A stretch of DNA of 64,000 bases, taken from positions 124,001-188,000 of the forward strand of contig JALQPE010000100.1 in the NCBI GenBank assembly GCA_030407315.1, given 5' to 3'. Source of the DNA: Asparagopsis taxiformis (lineage: Eukaryota > Rhodophyta > Florideophyceae > Bonnemaisoniales > Bonnemaisoniaceae). The notes beneath the pieces are model-generated. The model did not search any database. It was not told the DNA's origin and worked only from the letters and a program-made list of their open reading frames with translations. The first letter of the stretch is position 1. Each line of letters opens with the position of its first letter. Positions 20,871 to 33,317 of the stretch are shown piece by piece. The position numbers and the translations under genes were made by a program.

Positions 20871-21599
20871 ATGGCTGTTGACTGTTGATTTATGAATTGT
20901 AGATACGCGGCATCGGATCATAGCTGGTTTGAATGTTTGCTAGGACTGGAAGTGTAAATTGAAGCATGTAGATGAGTGTTAGCGAAAAGACGATGTACAA
21001 CTAAAATGTGGTCTTTGCCCTAGAAACTTGGTTATCACTCTGCCTCTCGAAGACGGAATGTTGTGATGATACAGGGGTTTCTTGCACCTTGAAGAGCAAA
21101 GCTACAGCAGATTGCGAGATGGAAATCTGGCAGAAGATGCCACATAGATTTTTTCCTCACGCCTCTGAAAATTCTATCATAAGTGTTGATGCGTGTCGTG
21201 ACCGGGCCTCGGCCCTACGTTACACAACATGTGTGATCTGGCAATGAGCTGAGAACAGCACACGCCCTGGAAACAATCAAAAATCTCACATAGTGTGGTC
21301 GGATGTGCTACAACATATATGGCAATTATACGGTGCCAAATGTGATTATTCGCTTGCAGCACACCATTATGTTTACAATAAAAAGCAAATTACTTTTACA
21401 ATAAAAAGCAAATTACTTAGCCAACTTTATTCTTCGACTGCAGCACGACAAAATCCAAAAGCCGTTCCCCTCTAATGCATTCGTCCCAAGAATCCAATTA
21501 TAGATAGCTGAGCTAGCTCTGTCATGATGGCCAACCGAATTGCCCCACGACACAGCGAGCCAACAATCGTCTACCGACAGCATCTTCCCGTCGGTGAGG
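20871..21599. other. Intergenic; small tandem repeat near 21370
   Basis: No gene seen. At about 21370-21418 the block TTACAATAAAAAGCAAATTA occurs twice in tandem (24-base period) and contains AATAAA. Confidence 0.6.
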
Positions 21600-23188
21600 T
21601 CAATGACTGATACCTCGCCTCAACGCTTTCTCTGCCATCACGCCTGTGACACCCTCTGTAGCGCCCTGAATCACGCTCGAGGCCACGCTACCGTTCGGCG
21701 CTGAACCGCTCTCCATGAAGCTTGCCAGCGCCTTTTTCAGATCGAAGCCGGTCAGCGCGCCCACCGTCTCCGGCACCTCAGCCATGATACGTTCCAATTC
21801 CCGCGTCACCTGAGACGGGCCTCCTCCGCCACCTGATCCCACGAATACCATCTTCTCCGTCTTCGACAACGGCGCCGCAATATTCGCCGCGATCTGCGGC
21901 AGAATTTCTATGATGCGTTCCAGCAATGCCGCTTGATTTCCACTACAACAATACCAATTGAACATTTCGACACGACCATTTGGGTTAGAATACATGCGCG
22001 TAAAATGACATGTGCGTACCAACGTTTCAAACTGTCGCCCCGTAACGCTTGCGCAAATACGTACCATTCGTTCCATACGCTGACGCGGTCCTTGAGCGTC
22101 TTGATCTCTGCAAGGCCCTTTGCACGAATGGCATCTGCTTCAGCTTCACCGACGAGTCGAATTCGATCGGCGTCTGCAGCTGCGGATAGTCGAATACTTT
22201 CAGCCGCCTTCTGCGCTTGGTACAGTCTGGCGTCGGCTTCGACGTGGATCTTCTGCTCTTTCAGAAGTCGTTCCTTGTTCACTCGCTGCCTCTCGACTGC
22301 GAGTTCGGCCTCCGCTTCTGCAGCACGAGCCTTCTGCTTCTCGACGAGCAGCACAGCATCTTGTTCTGCAGAGGCAATTGCGTACGACTTTTGTTGGATG
22401 GCAACCGACCGATCGATGACTTTCTGAGCTTCCGCTTGCCGCACTGAACGCTGTCTGTCCGATTCGATCTTGCGCTCTTCTTCGGCATTTACTCGTAGAT
22501 GCGCCGCTGCTTCTTCCGCTGCCTGCTTACTCATAGCTGCAGAGCGATGAATTGCAGCACCTTCCTTCGCTTCGCGCTTGACCGTTTCTGTTTGTGTTAC
22601 ACCAAGTGCTTCGATGTAGCCCAATTCGTCCGTAATTTCCGCCACAGTGTAGGACACAACGGTAAGCCCCATGTTGCGCATGTCTTGGAGACACAGGTCG
22701 AGAACTCTCTTGGAGAAAGCAGCGCGATCACGGTAGAGTTCTTCGACGGTGAGCACACCGATAATAGCACGTTGATGTCCGGACACCGTCTTCTGAATGG
22801 CATCCTCGATTTCGCTATCATTTTTGCCGATAAAGTGCTGTGCGGCAAGTCGAATCGCGGAATGATCCATATGTAGATCACCACCAGCATGAGTACTGGT
22901 TACAGGACCACCATCTGCGCCTTCCGGAGTGGTACTCCATCCCTGAATCTTCACTTGACAACAACTTGTGACATCCACACCAACACCATTTATGGTTGTG
23001 CCGCGCGTCGTGTGCACTGTGATGGTGCGAAGTTCAAGCGAGAGAGCGTCCACACGCTGTACAACTGGTATGGCGAGCATTCGCCCGCCGATGACGACGT
23101 GCACATCTCGACGACCGGACGACTTGATCAGGGCGGTGTTCGGACCCGCAGTGTGCACAAAACCGAAAAGCGACTTCTTGGGCTTCAT
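21600..23188 (-). CDS. Flotillin-like SPFH protein, two exons
   Basis: Minus strand, exons 23188-22065 and 21942-21600, intron 22064-21943 (GTACGT...TAG, phase 2); 488 residues. The start is the ATG of MKPKKSLFGFVHTAGPN; the frame reaches 11 codons further up only by a TTG. An N-terminal SPFH domain (to about residue 190) includes FVHTAGPNTALI, DALSLELRTITVHTT and LTVEELYRDRAAFSKRV. A long coiled coil rich in Glu/Ala follows (QAAEEAAAHLRVNAEEERK, AEAELAVERQRVNKERLL, RLVGEAEADAIRAKGLAEIK). The C-terminal flotillin part is ALLERIIEILPQIAANIAAP with PLSKTEKMVFVG. Flotillins form ring-like oligomers under the plasma or endosomal membrane and act in trafficking and microdomains. Confidence 0.93.
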
Positions 23189-23719
23189 GTTTGGATGGTG
23201 GTGAATGGATTGGATTCGCAAGTTGGAAACGGTTGTGAGTTGTTTAAATTCTAAAGATGCATCGGATCATGGAGTCTATAGTTAGGTAAAGAGAAGAATG
23301 ACATTGTTGCCCACAATCGGCAACAAGGACTCACATTGAATGTGGAACGTGGAATGGTATGGGCCGTGAGAGTAAAGAAAATAGCTTTATGTGCGACTGA
23401 CAAAAACATTTTTTGGCATTGTTGTATACGCAGGTTTTTTCCGTAAACGTGGATGCGAGACAGGCGGTATTCAGTCGTAGCAATTCCGGCATTGCAACTA
23501 GGTCAAGCTGAGAATGTATCGAGTGGGTGTCGAGTCTCTAGAGCTCATGTTTACAGCGCAGCAGAGCAAATTGTTTTGTCGATACACTTTCGTGTATTGG
23601 ACGTAACATAAAGATTGCGATTTGGTTGCATGAGATGTCGCACTCTCGGAATTAGAACTGACGTCGCATAAATCTGACCTGGTTCTTGCAGATCTGCTAG
23701 TCGCAACCTTTCATTCCAG

Positions 23720-24619
23720 TTAGTACCAGTTCGTGCAACCAGGACTACAGCGACACCTTCTAGGATTATCGTCCGCTGCAGTCATTCCATACTTGACAGT
23801 GATTTCAGTGCCTGGCCAAATATCCTCCAGAGCGAGACATACAACGATGTCTCTTTCGTATATTTGTTTTCGTTCCCATTTCGCAACTCCCAAGCGTTCC
23901 TGCGGTGTCACTGTGACCAATTCCGCATTCGGCGTGCAACTATGGTTCACGTACTTGCTCTCATTTCCGCCAATATCGCAGTTCATAACATAGTCTTCGC
24001 ATCCGTTCCATTGCACAAAATAGAGTGCCTGGTCTCCACGTTTCGCAATGATATGGTTTTGTTCCTGTATTGATGTTAATTTCCCTTTCATATCTATGAT
24101 GAATTCCCCAGCTGGAATTGTCTTGTTGCCTGCCAAGAAAATCCCGTATCCATGTATCTTTGATGGCGCCACTACCACTGGCGCTTGATATTTTCGCATA
24201 CCTCTAGACCAGTATACTATTTTCGGAAGTTCTTCTCGACTCCTTGAAATGTAGTCTCTGCCCTTGAATGGAACACATGCTTTATTGTTGCTAACGGTTT
24301 CTTCGTCTGCTGATTCTACACCACGGGCGACAAATATATTATCCGTGATGGGTGAAATTTTTGCACGCGTAGAACTCGGCTCGTTGGCCAGTTTTCGTGA
24401 ATACCTTCGCTTCCTTTTAGACGCCTCTGCTAATACATTTTCCTTTCTTGAAGCTCTTTTCCTTCGAAAACAACGGCTTTGTCCACTTCTTTCAGTGTAA
24501 CTAGAAAAGTGCTTATAGCTCCCATGCGCTCTGCCGTTTGGATTGGGAAGACAATGTTCTCTACTTCCAGACGAGCAATTAATGTGTCCATATGTCTTAG
24601 CCCGGTTCCTAGTTAACAT
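23720..24619 (-). CDS. SET-domain protein lysine methyltransferase-like
   Basis: 299 residues from the ATG at 24619 (the five extra upstream codons start with TTG). The first about 140 residues are basic and disordered, with RRKRASRKENV and KRKRRYSRK, likely nuclear signals. The SET domain covers about 150-285: SKIHGYGIFLAGNKTIPAGE, the cofactor-binding and knot motif YVNHSCTPNAEL, and IWPGTEITVKYG, which holds the catalytic-site Tyr. A post-SET-like CRCSPGC ends the protein, with CxCx3C where CxCx4C is usual. Other domains of known histone methyltransferases (pre-SET, AWS, PHD) are missing, so the target is unknown. No intron seen, but an upstream exon cannot be excluded. Confidence 0.88.
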   Translation of the reverse strand: MLTRNRAKTYGHINCSSGSREHCLPNPNGRAHGSYKHFSSYTERSGQSRCFRRKRASRKENVLAEASKRKRRYSRKLANEPSSTRAKISPITDNIFVARGVESADEETVSNNKACVPFKGRDYISRSREELPKIVYWSRGMRKYQAPVVVAPSKIHGYGIFLAGNKTIPAGEFIIDMKGKLTSIQEQNHIIAKRGDQALYFVQWNGCEDYVMNCDIGGNESKYVNHSCTPNAELVTVTPQERLGVAKWERKQIYERDIVVCLALEDIWPGTEITVKYGMTAADDNPRRCRCSPGCTNWY

Positions 24620-25559
24620 CTCGTTATAGTGCAATATTACTCTTCATACTGGTAGTATCCCAAACACTCATATATTATCATAGCAGCCATGGATCTGTGC
24701 TAGCATCTCGAAAAGAGTGATGAATTAAGTGGGCTTCTCACTGCAGTCGATGGATGGACCATTTCGTCATCCCCAACTGAATCAATATGGTCTGTGGTGG
24801 ACTTTCAACATGACGTTTTCCAGCATCGTACTCTTGCTTCTCTTGTTTCCCATGAATGTAAAATAAGAGAGTATGAAAACTCGCGTTAATCGCCATAAAT
24901 GGGGCAATCATTTTCCTAGTGTTCTTTATTCCGTGTCGGTTTCACATTTGCCAAGTGCTCATTGATGAAACCATAGATGTACTATTAAACGGCTTTATAA
25001 TGGACTAATGAAGCCTCTTCCACTCCAGAGGATTACATGGACTGATCACATTCATGTTATATCTGGAACTTAAATTGTTAAATAACTCTTTACATTGCAA
25101 CAAAACCCCACTGACTTGAAGGCAATCGGTTAGCGGTCGCGAGAACAATTTTGGAATATGTGGGTTGCCGGCAAGTCGAGGTCTTCTCAGAGGTCCATTG
25201 AGCGATAATCGTTGGAAATACACAGTCACTTGAACGGAAGACCATTGGCATAGGAGGGCGGTAACGCGAACATTTTTTTTAGTAATTTGCGATCATGTCT
25301 TGAGAACCATCCTGATTTCACCGGTGACAATTTTCGTAGCGGCAAATAAATCATGCAACAGACCCGTTTCTTGCTCATGTACGTTGGAAATTGTTCAATT
25401 GCACACCCGATGCCAAGAAATTCCTCACCATCCTCGGCATTGATGCGCCTGTGAAACGACGGTGTGGTCCATGCTAGACCAAGACATCATGCTGCGAAAT
25501 GCGCCCGGTACGAGATAGCGATATTCTTGCACAAGCAATGCTAAACGCGAGCCAGGCGT
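24620..25559. other. Intergenic, no gene seen
   Basis: Short frames only. It is the upstream region of the SET gene and the downstream region of the Sel1-like gene, both on the minus strand. Confidence 0.55.
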
Positions 25560-28500
25560 TCAGAAAGCACACATCTCTGTCAGCTTGTACTGAGAATTGC
25601 TGCTAGAGCACGCAGCGAAGCACATCTCATACAATTCAACAGCAATCGATACATTCTTTTCTATCCGAGGCGTTCCATGCTCAAAATATGATGCGAGATC
25701 CTGGACGCTGTCGAAATCAAACGTCAAGTCAATGTAGCTCCTGCATATCTGCAGACCGCGACTCTTCGAATTCTCGCTACCTATTCCTTCAACAAGCAAG
25801 ATCTCCGCAAGACCAATCATCGCCTTCGTATTACCATATTCATCAATACACATTTGGCATAGTTCAACTGCGAGCTTGACATCTTTATCAACAAATGGTG
25901 TTCCGTAGGCGAGCTTCATTGCAATATCCACCACGATATCACATTCGTCTTTGCAACTTTGGCAGCTCTCATACAGCAGTTGAACAGCTATGTCCTTGTT
26001 ATTCTCAACTCCTGTAGCTCCAGAAATTAATAACTCAGCAAGACCGACTTTTGCGGATGGTTCTCCCGTTTGGTCAATGCACATTTGATATAGTCGATGC
26101 CCGAGTAGTGCATACCGACCAATGCCAGCTTCATCTCTCATAAGCTTATCTGCAATGCTAACCACACGTTTACAATCATGTTCCAATTCAATATGCCTTT
26201 CACATAGTCGAACTGCCCGCGCCACATCTTGACTGACATCCGGTGCTCCAACGATGAGAACTTCTGCAAGCCCCACCATGGCACCCGGATCGTTTCGGTA
26301 CTCTATACATGTCTCGTACAGCCAAACAGCTAGTATCCCATCTCTTTCCAAGCCTGATTCTCCATTCGCTAGCTTGTCGGCAAGGTCTCTGATTTCGTCG
26401 CAAGAACTGCTTTCCTCGATGGACCGTTTACACAAATACATAAAGTAGCTCATGTCCTTCCCGATGCCAACAGACTCGGAAATAATAATCTCCGCAAGAA
26501 TTGCCATGGCGTTCGGATCTCTCGTTCGGTCGATGCAAAGCTGACAAAGTTGACTCGCCAGTGCAGCATGATCTTCCGAGTACAAATTTCCGACGGTGAG
26601 CTTTTTCGCCAGTGTCATCACGGCTTCACAGCCCTTTTCCATTGAGATACTTTCGCCGCATAGCTGCAGCGCGCGGGAAAAATCCACATCGATACCCCGC
26701 GCGCCAGTGATGAATAATTCTGCAAGTTGAACCATGGCATTGGCGTCTTGCTTCCGATCAATGCACATCTTCAACAGCCAAAATCCAAGCCCAACATCTT
26801 TTTCCATGTTCCATGATCCGCGCACCAGCTTTCGCGCAAAATTAACCACAGGCTTACATGTGCTGCCTAGTTGGATGTACTGCTCGCACAAGCGGACAAC
26901 TCGAGCAACATCCCTATCCATTCCTGGAGCCCCATTTGCGAAAATCTCTGCAAGGGCTATAATTGAGTCAAGATTGTTGTGTTCGCGTACGCACATCTCG
27001 TAAATGCGTATGGCAAGTGGCACATTTTCGCCATTACTGATTTCCCCCTGCTCAACTTTCCTGGCAATTACTGTGATAAGAAAACAAGAACTGTCACTTT
27101 TGATGGATCGTTCACACAACTGCATTGCTCGTTCTATGTCCATCTCAACTCCAACAGCTCCTGTTAAACAGATCCATGCAAGACTTGCCATGCATTTTGA
27201 GTCTTCCATTTTGTCGATACACATTTCAAAGAGGCGCATCGCGAGCGGCACATCTCTTCTCAAAGTCACTGTTCCTCGGGCAAGTTTGCGCCCAAGTCTT
27301 CTCACCCTTCTACAATCGTCGGTGTCATCAATGATTCTGTCACACAACAGCATGGCACGGGTCACGTCTCTATCAATACCGGGCCTAGCAGACAGAAGAA
27401 GTTCCGCGAGCTCAGCCATCGCCTCGGGATCATTCCTTTTTTCGATGCACATCTCATAGCACCTTACCGAGAATTTCAAGTCCTGCTGCATGTCTGAAGC
27501 TCCAGTGGCTGCCTTTTTGGCAAGTTCTCTAACGCGATCACATTGGTTTTTCTCATCTATGATTCTCTCACACAGCCTTAAAGCACAGGACAAGTCTTGC
27601 TTGGAATCTGGAGTTGCAGAACTGCGAATTTCGGCGAGTTGGATCATAGCTGATGAATTGTTGAAATTGTGGATGCAAGTCTCGAAGATTTGCGCCGCGA
27701 AAGACACATTTTTTGGAATGCCCAACGCTCCAATCGCCAACTTTTTTGCAAGACGAACTACTTCTTCACATGTCGATTCAACGCTGATGTAATTGTTGCA
27801 GAGGGTCATAGCACGAGAAACGTCCTGTTCAACGCCCGGTGCTCCAGCGAATAGAATCTCGGCAAGTGCGATCATAGCGAGTGGAAAATCATTATCGATA
27901 CACATCTCCAATAGGCGTGCTGAGAGCGGTACATCTCGCTCTAAATCCGTTGTTCCATGTGCAAGTAGGTTGGCAAGGTGGGAAACGTAGATGGAGCCAA
28001 GCGGCAACTGAAGACTGGTCAGACAGAGATGCATTGCTCGGGGCACATCCCGTTGGACGCCTGGTGGGGCGGCTATGAGAATCCGCGCCATATCGACCAT
28101 CGCGTATGGGTCGTTGGTTTTTTCTATGCACATCTCGTAGATTTGTACTGCAAACGGCCCATCGCTCAGTATACCTGAGGATCCAGTCGCTATCTTTCTC
28201 GCTAGGTCTACAACGTTTTCACATTCCAGCAGAGAATCGATGTAACTCTGGCAAAGTGAGAGGGTTCGGGTTAGGTCTCGCGGGAAAGATTGGGTACCTT
28301 GCAGGAGAATCTCTGCCAGAGTTATCTTGGCAGTGTTATTGTCATGTTCATCAATAGACATTTGATAGAGCTCTACTGCTCGCGGGACATCTCTCTTAAC
28401 GCGTTGGGTTCCATTTGAGAATATCTGGGCAAGTTGGCACATGGCATCATCATCATTCCAGTCTGAGATACACTTTTGGTAAAGTTGAACAGCACGCGGG

Positions 28501-28906
28501 CATTGGGCTTGATACCAGGGGCTCCAGTTAAGAAGATGTCAGCGAGTGCTTGCATTGCACTGAGGTGATTGATTTGATCGACGCATGCTTGATAGAGCTG
28601 AAGTGCGCGCGGCACATCACGAGGGACACCCTGCTGGCCGAATTGGAAAATCTTGGCAAGCTGGAACATTGCATCGATATGTTTGGCCTCCACTGTGCAT
28701 CTCTGCAAGAGTTCAACTGCGCGAGGAAAGTCTTTTTCAATTTCGGCATAGAACATGAGCATGAGTGCGAGATCGTACATGGCGCCAAAGTGGTTTTGCT
28801 CATCGATGCATCTCTGAAAGAGCTGTGTGGCGGCGAAATAGTCTGTGTCGACATGGATGCCGTCGTCTGCGTCGTGGGCAGCGAGTCGACGGGCAATTGC
28901 GTACAT
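25560..28906 (-). CDS. Long Sel1-like repeat protein with one frame break
   Basis: About 1110 residues if read through. It starts at ATG 28906 (MYAIARRLAAHDADD) and ends at 25560. The protein is built almost wholly of about 36-residue helical repeats, alternating two sub-types: one like AMVQLAEIFxxGAPGVxxDV and one like RAVRLCExxIxxxxxCxxVV. The repeats match Sel1-like (TPR-related) solenoids, which act as scaffolds for protein complexes. At about 28496-28506 the reading shifts by one base: the first frame runs into unrelated residues after GAPGIKPNA, while PRAVQLYQKCISDWN continues in the other. One missing base would restore it, so this is a real mutation or a sequence error. No signal peptide or other domain seen. 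Confidence 0.83.
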
Positions 28907-29287
28907 GGTAGCGTGGGGAAGGGAATTATTTGAAGCGGGGACGGAATTGGTGGATGGTGTGACGAAAGTGGTAAATACATATTGAACACGGATGAAGTTG
29001 TATTGTGGGGGTTCTATTCCAAGATTTGTGCTGTACTAAAGTCGCATCGTTGTTTGGTAGAAATGCACGTGTACCGCTGAGTTGTTCAACAACTGTCGCG
29101 ACAACCGCAGGTCGCCTGGTCCAGAGAGGCCGGCACAAGTTGACACAGTTGGCGGATGTGTCGTCTTCACGCGATCGACCACGAGAACGCGTACACGTGT
29201 GCACTCATGTCGAACAGCACTCCAATCATACACCGATCTTCGCCAACGCGCAGCATGCGCTGTCCGTCGATAACATATATACTTCCA
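28907..29287. other. Intergenic, no gene seen
   Basis: About 380 bases between the start of the Sel1-like gene and the stop of peroxidase copy 1. It holds no protein motif. It includes the likely promoter of the Sel1-like gene, but no convincing TATA box at the usual distance. Confidence 0.5.
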
Positions 29288-30973
29288 TCACTTGTTTACT
29301 TGTCCGTCTACTACACGTGATCCAATTGGGTTATCCACATCCACCAGTTCCACGAAGAATGAGCGCGCGGGAAGCTCCCTTGACGTGACACCGCTGTTGC
29401 GCAGGATGATTGCCCGCAGTGTGTCCCGCTCGTCATTCAAGCTGTTCAGCCGCGGAATAGCTCGACGAATCTCTTCGGGCAATTCATCGTTCTCATAATA
29501 CATTGCATCCCCGTCACGGAACGCCTGCAACTGCCTCGTCCACACCGCCAACAGCGTCCTTCCGAACGAGCTGTCTTGCGCGTGGTCCTCGGCCATCATG
29601 CCGACCCACGCCTCCACCCTGTCGACGGCGCCGTTGTACGCAGTCGAAAGCGCGGTCTGTGTGTTCACATTGCGAGTAATGTCGCCAAACGATCCGGCTC
29701 GTCCGAGGCCCAGCTTCTCCCGGATGTCATTGTACGACGACAGTGCATGGTCGCGTCCGCGCTGCAGGTTGAGCGCAATGAGGTCGAATGCCGTTTCCTC
29801 GCCACGAATGCCGGTGAACAGAAAGTTGCGCAGCGCATTGTGCACCTTGAGGTCGACCTCCTGTGCCCTGGAGTTTGCCGCGCCTCTGATGAACTCTTCG
29901 ATGCCGGTGCCGGCGAGGAAGCTGGCGGGGCGGAAGAACATCTGTTGCATGGGCAGCGAGGGTAGCACGGCGTTTCCGGGGCCGCGACGGTTGATGACGT
30001 TGCCGATCAGCGTGTGCCCGACACGGAATGCGGCAGTGCTGAACTCGTTGAGCACGGACACGTCTGCGTTGGGAACGAAGCGACGGAAGCGCGGGAGACG
30101 ACGACCGGTCATGGCGGGGAAGTACTCGTCAAAGACGATTTTCTGAAACTGTGCAATGTTGATCTTGCGCGCATTCTCATAGAGTTCCTCATCGGTCCAT
30201 GTGGGGAAGCTCTGCTTGAGCTCTGTGCAAATGGTGTTGTGCTCGCGGACGAAGAGGGTGTGGAGGGAGGTGAGGGCTGGGTTCTCGTTGGCGCGCTCGT
30301 CGCCGGCGAGGAAGAAGGTTGCAGAGGGCTGGGGAGCATTGTGGAGGCCGGGAGTGTTGAGGGGTAGCAAGTTACCGGAGCTGGTCTTGAGCTTGCCGTC
30401 GACACCAGTGCGCAATGCCTCGGCCCTCTCCTCATCGACACCGTAGACGGAGACGAGGTCCATAGAGGCGGAGAGCTCGTTTACGGGGCGCTCGCCGCGG
30501 AGAGTGCGGCCGAATCTGTTCTGGATGCGGACGCGTTGGGAGCGTCTGAACTGGAGAACGCCGCCGGAGAAGTTGCTAAAAATGGGGTCGTCACGAGGGA
30601 TGGGAATGTCCATGCGTTCGTTGGAGAGGGGCGTGAGAACGCATGTGTGGTCGACGAATTGGCCGAAGAAGGTGACGAGCTCGTTGAGGCGGCGGTCGTT
30701 GAAGACGTTTTCATCCTGCTTGGAAAGGCTGTTGGAGACAAAGCGGGCGGAAGGGAGGCCTCTCCCGGAGGGTTGGCTGGAGTGGCGTAGGCGGAAGAGA
30801 GATCCAATGGCCTGGCCGGCTGCGCCGAGGGTGGGGAATCGTGTGTTGGTGCATGAACCGTCGAGGGTGCGGTACTCGGAGTCACATCTCTGGGCAGCGG
30901 CTGGTGCAGCGGTGAGGAGGAGGAATGCGGCCGCGGCGGTGGTGACAAAGAGGGTGGTGTTGCGGTATGTCAT
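29288..30973 (-). CDS. Secreted animal-type haem peroxidase, copy 1 (full length)
   Basis: 561 residues, no intron; ATG at 30973 begins a signal peptide (MTYRNTTLFVTTAAAAFLLL..., cut near AAPAAA). Peroxidase-cyclooxygenase superfamily motifs in order: FFGQFVDHTCVLTP with the distal His; LHTLFVREHNTICTEL; NARKINIAQFQKIVFDEYFP; FSTAAFRVGHTLIGN with the proximal His; LNLQRGRDHALSSYNDIREK. These enzymes use hydrogen peroxide to oxidise halides, phenols or other substrates, and a secreted one suits wall cross-linking or defence. Halide preference cannot be read. It lies in the left arm of a giant inverted repeat. A second gene at 34386 is its near copy. Confidence 0.95.
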   Translation of the reverse strand: MTYRNTTLFVTTAAAAFLLLTAAPAAAQRCDSEYRTLDGSCTNTRFPTLGAAGQAIGSLFRLRHSSQPSGRGLPSARFVSNSLSKQDENVFNDRRLNELVTFFGQFVDHTCVLTPLSNERMDIPIPRDDPIFSNFSGGVLQFRRSQRVRIQNRFGRTLRGERPVNELSASMDLVSVYGVDEERAEALRTGVDGKLKTSSGNLLPLNTPGLHNAPQPSATFFLAGDERANENPALTSLHTLFVREHNTICTELKQSFPTWTDEELYENARKINIAQFQKIVFDEYFPAMTGRRLPRFRRFVPNADVSVLNEFSTAAFRVGHTLIGNVINRRGPGNAVLPSLPMQQMFFRPASFLAGTGIEEFIRGAANSRAQEVDLKVHNALRNFLFTGIRGEETAFDLIALNLQRGRDHALSSYNDIREKLGLGRAGSFGDITRNVNTQTALSTAYNGAVDRVEAWVGMMAEDHAQDSSFGRTLLAVWTRQLQAFRDGDAMYYENDELPEEIRRAIPRLNSLNDERDTLRAIILRNSGVTSRELPARSFFVELVDVDNPIGSRVVDGQVNK

Positions 30974-32160
30974 AATGAAGGAGCGATGTTATGTGTTAGT
31001 GCCGCAGGTAGATTGTGTGTGTGAGAGCGGTTTGGTTGGGAGATGGATAGTTAGGTTGAGTAAAAGTTGATGTTGAGGATACGATAGTTCAGATGGTAAT
31101 TGAGGGAACGTTCGTGGGAGGTTAATTGTGGGGAACTTATATAGAGATGGGAGGAGGCGAGTAAAGAATGAATAAAGGGAGAGAGTACAAGAGCGGCATC
31201 GACAAGCGGGCAAGTGATGCGGAGAGAACGAGACACTGTTTTTGCTGATGAAAGGACTGACTTTTTGCAGAATGTTGTGCCGCATCCACCTGCCTTTGCT
31301 ATCCCCATTGTGATTGTGATCGCGATTAATTTGGTAATGCCTTTCTCACACCACAGATCAAAACTGTTAGACTAGTAAGAATGTTGTACCGGCGCCGCCA
31401 CCAGAGTCGGGATGTGAGCTCGTTACATGGATATCCGAACAGAGAGGAGCCGATTAGTGGGGGAGGAGATGAGGGATATGAATATGTTAACAAAAGGCTA
31501 CCACGCAGGCGAACACACATTCAAGGGACACGGAAATTGGGAGAAGCAGCGATTGGATAATTGCCACTCGGCAGCAACGCCCAAGATCCAGCAATGAGTT
31601 TCCGATAACTGTCATCAATCGCACTCTATCATGTCATACCATTGTAAGTGAATGCTGTATCCCACTTACCATACGATACCGCTTTGTAGGAAGTCACTGT
31701 TGGGCACGCGGATGAGGAGTGACAAGTGTTGTTGAAGTCGATTAGATTCGTTGTAGGCTGATTTAGTTTGAATAAATATATGGAGTACAGGTGGGTACAG
31801 CGGTTATAGACGAGTGGAATGTGTTTTGATGGGGGCAAGTGGTGGTGGCAAAAGGGGGGGTAATGGTGGGAATTGGAAACGGGTGATGGATGGATGGATG
31901 GATGGATGGATAGAGTGTACGGGTATGAAGTTGAATGAGAGAATGGAGCATTCTGAGAGCAAGGGATGACCGGACTGGACGGGAGATAAGATGTGCTGTA
32001 CCAGGGTAGTCGATGAGAGATAGAGATGAAGAGATGAACAAAAAACGATTGGTGTAATTGTTGTGTGGATGAAGAAATATTGAAAAGAACGAAAACGCAG
32101 AATTGATGACTGGTAAGGGGTGTGCCGGGAGAGGTATGGAAAAATTGTGACATGCAGCAG
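29334..32160. repeat. Giant inverted repeat, left arm
   Basis: The reverse complement of this stretch matches 33318-36026. The match covers the peroxidase coding region, its promoter and about 1 kb of upstream sequence, including a (GGAT)n microsatellite at 31886-31912. The outer edge is just after the codon for the conserved FFV (GTGGATGTGGA). The inner edge is at the pair CAATTTTTCCATACCTC / CAATTATTCTACACCTC. Confidence 0.88.
31137..31144 (-). promoter_or_regulatory. TATA box, peroxidase copy 1
   Basis: TTATATAG on the plus strand, which reads CTATATAA on the gene strand, about 165 bases before its ATG. The same sequence stands at the mirrored place before copy 2. Confidence 0.6.
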
Positions 32161-33317
32161 ATGGCTTCCTTGTAGTCAATTCACTTGTGATGCGTGGGAG
32201 GAGGATCGGATATGTGGTATTTCAATATGCGCCTTTCAAAAGAAATATACCATAAACGTAGACTGCCGACAGCACTCTTGAAAACTTATGTTTATAGAAT
32301 ATTTTGGCGTGGCGCTTGTCGCCCTATGTTTATGGTATATAGGGGCTGCCTTCGCGGGAAAAGGGAAACCGCCAGAATCGCCATAGACGGCGTCTATCCA
32401 CTGTATATACACGCAAGAACATATTTTTGAAAAGAGGCTCGAGTGTTCCTATAAGTGCCCTTTGCCTACGCCTGCATTCACAAAATTTTTCCTTACTGAA
32501 TCGCCAAGAACCGTTATTTCAACTGTAAGTTGGGGGACGCCAGGATTCAGATTATGTGAATCTTGGTGATAAGGCCAGGCTGGTCGGAAAGCAGCGTCTC
32601 GTGTGTTTGCTACGTTCTGACGAGGAAACGCACTGCGGTGTTGTTATATTAAATCATTGGATAAGAACTTGGGCAAGTTACGCTCTATTTTGTGCTTCAT
32701 TACGGACCTAATAAATCTCACGCGAGCCGCTTTGTCATGCTTTGGACATATTTTGCATTGCATGTGCCCTCTGTACTGTTTCGTATATCTTTCCGAGTAC
32801 GGGTCATTTGTGCGGTGGCTGTACGCTAAAGCTCTCTCGATAGCGGTTGGAGGAAGATTACGCGTCTCGAGGAATGGTGCTTCAACATGACGCTCCTCTG
32901 TATGGAATTTTCTTGCAAAGCAAAGCTGACAAAGCAATTTTATCGGCGGTCCTACTCAAAAAAATTGAGGGCTTCTTTCCGGATAGAGCAACAATCTGGT
33001 CTGATTTAACCACAGCGACGCGTATTATACCAGTTGTGGTTGTTAATGTCGTTTTGGGATTGACTGTAAACGTTTTATCGATCCATCTACGCATCACCAA
33101 CAACACGATACAGCAGAGACCAGCAATGAACATCCTAATCTGCTGCCGCCCACTGCTCAATTTTTCGCTCTATGAGCTGTGCTCGCACTGCCTGTGAGAC
33201 TTTTCCCAGCACGCGGGTCCTCACGGATTGTCATGCTGAACATACAGTAGATACAGTACAAGTGCACATGTGTTGATCCTGAATTGCTGCTCCTCCTGCA
33301 CCAACCACACGTTGGCA
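32161..33317. other. Spacer of the giant inverted repeat
   Basis: About 1.15 kb of unique sequence between the arms. A 116-codon frame at 32847-33197 has no motif and is not called. No gene seen. Confidence 0.55.

Noticed and set aside
25005..25229. Short minus-strand frame with Leu-rich, LRR-like look
   Set aside because: Only 74 codons, and the Leu spacing does not fit a repeat consensus.
29736..29770. Plant class III peroxidase or vanadium haloperoxidase assignment for the peroxidases
   Set aside because: The motifs (GQFVDH, LFVREHN, FRVGHTLI, LNLQRGRDH) are those of the animal-type peroxidase-cyclooxygenase superfamily, not of the other two.
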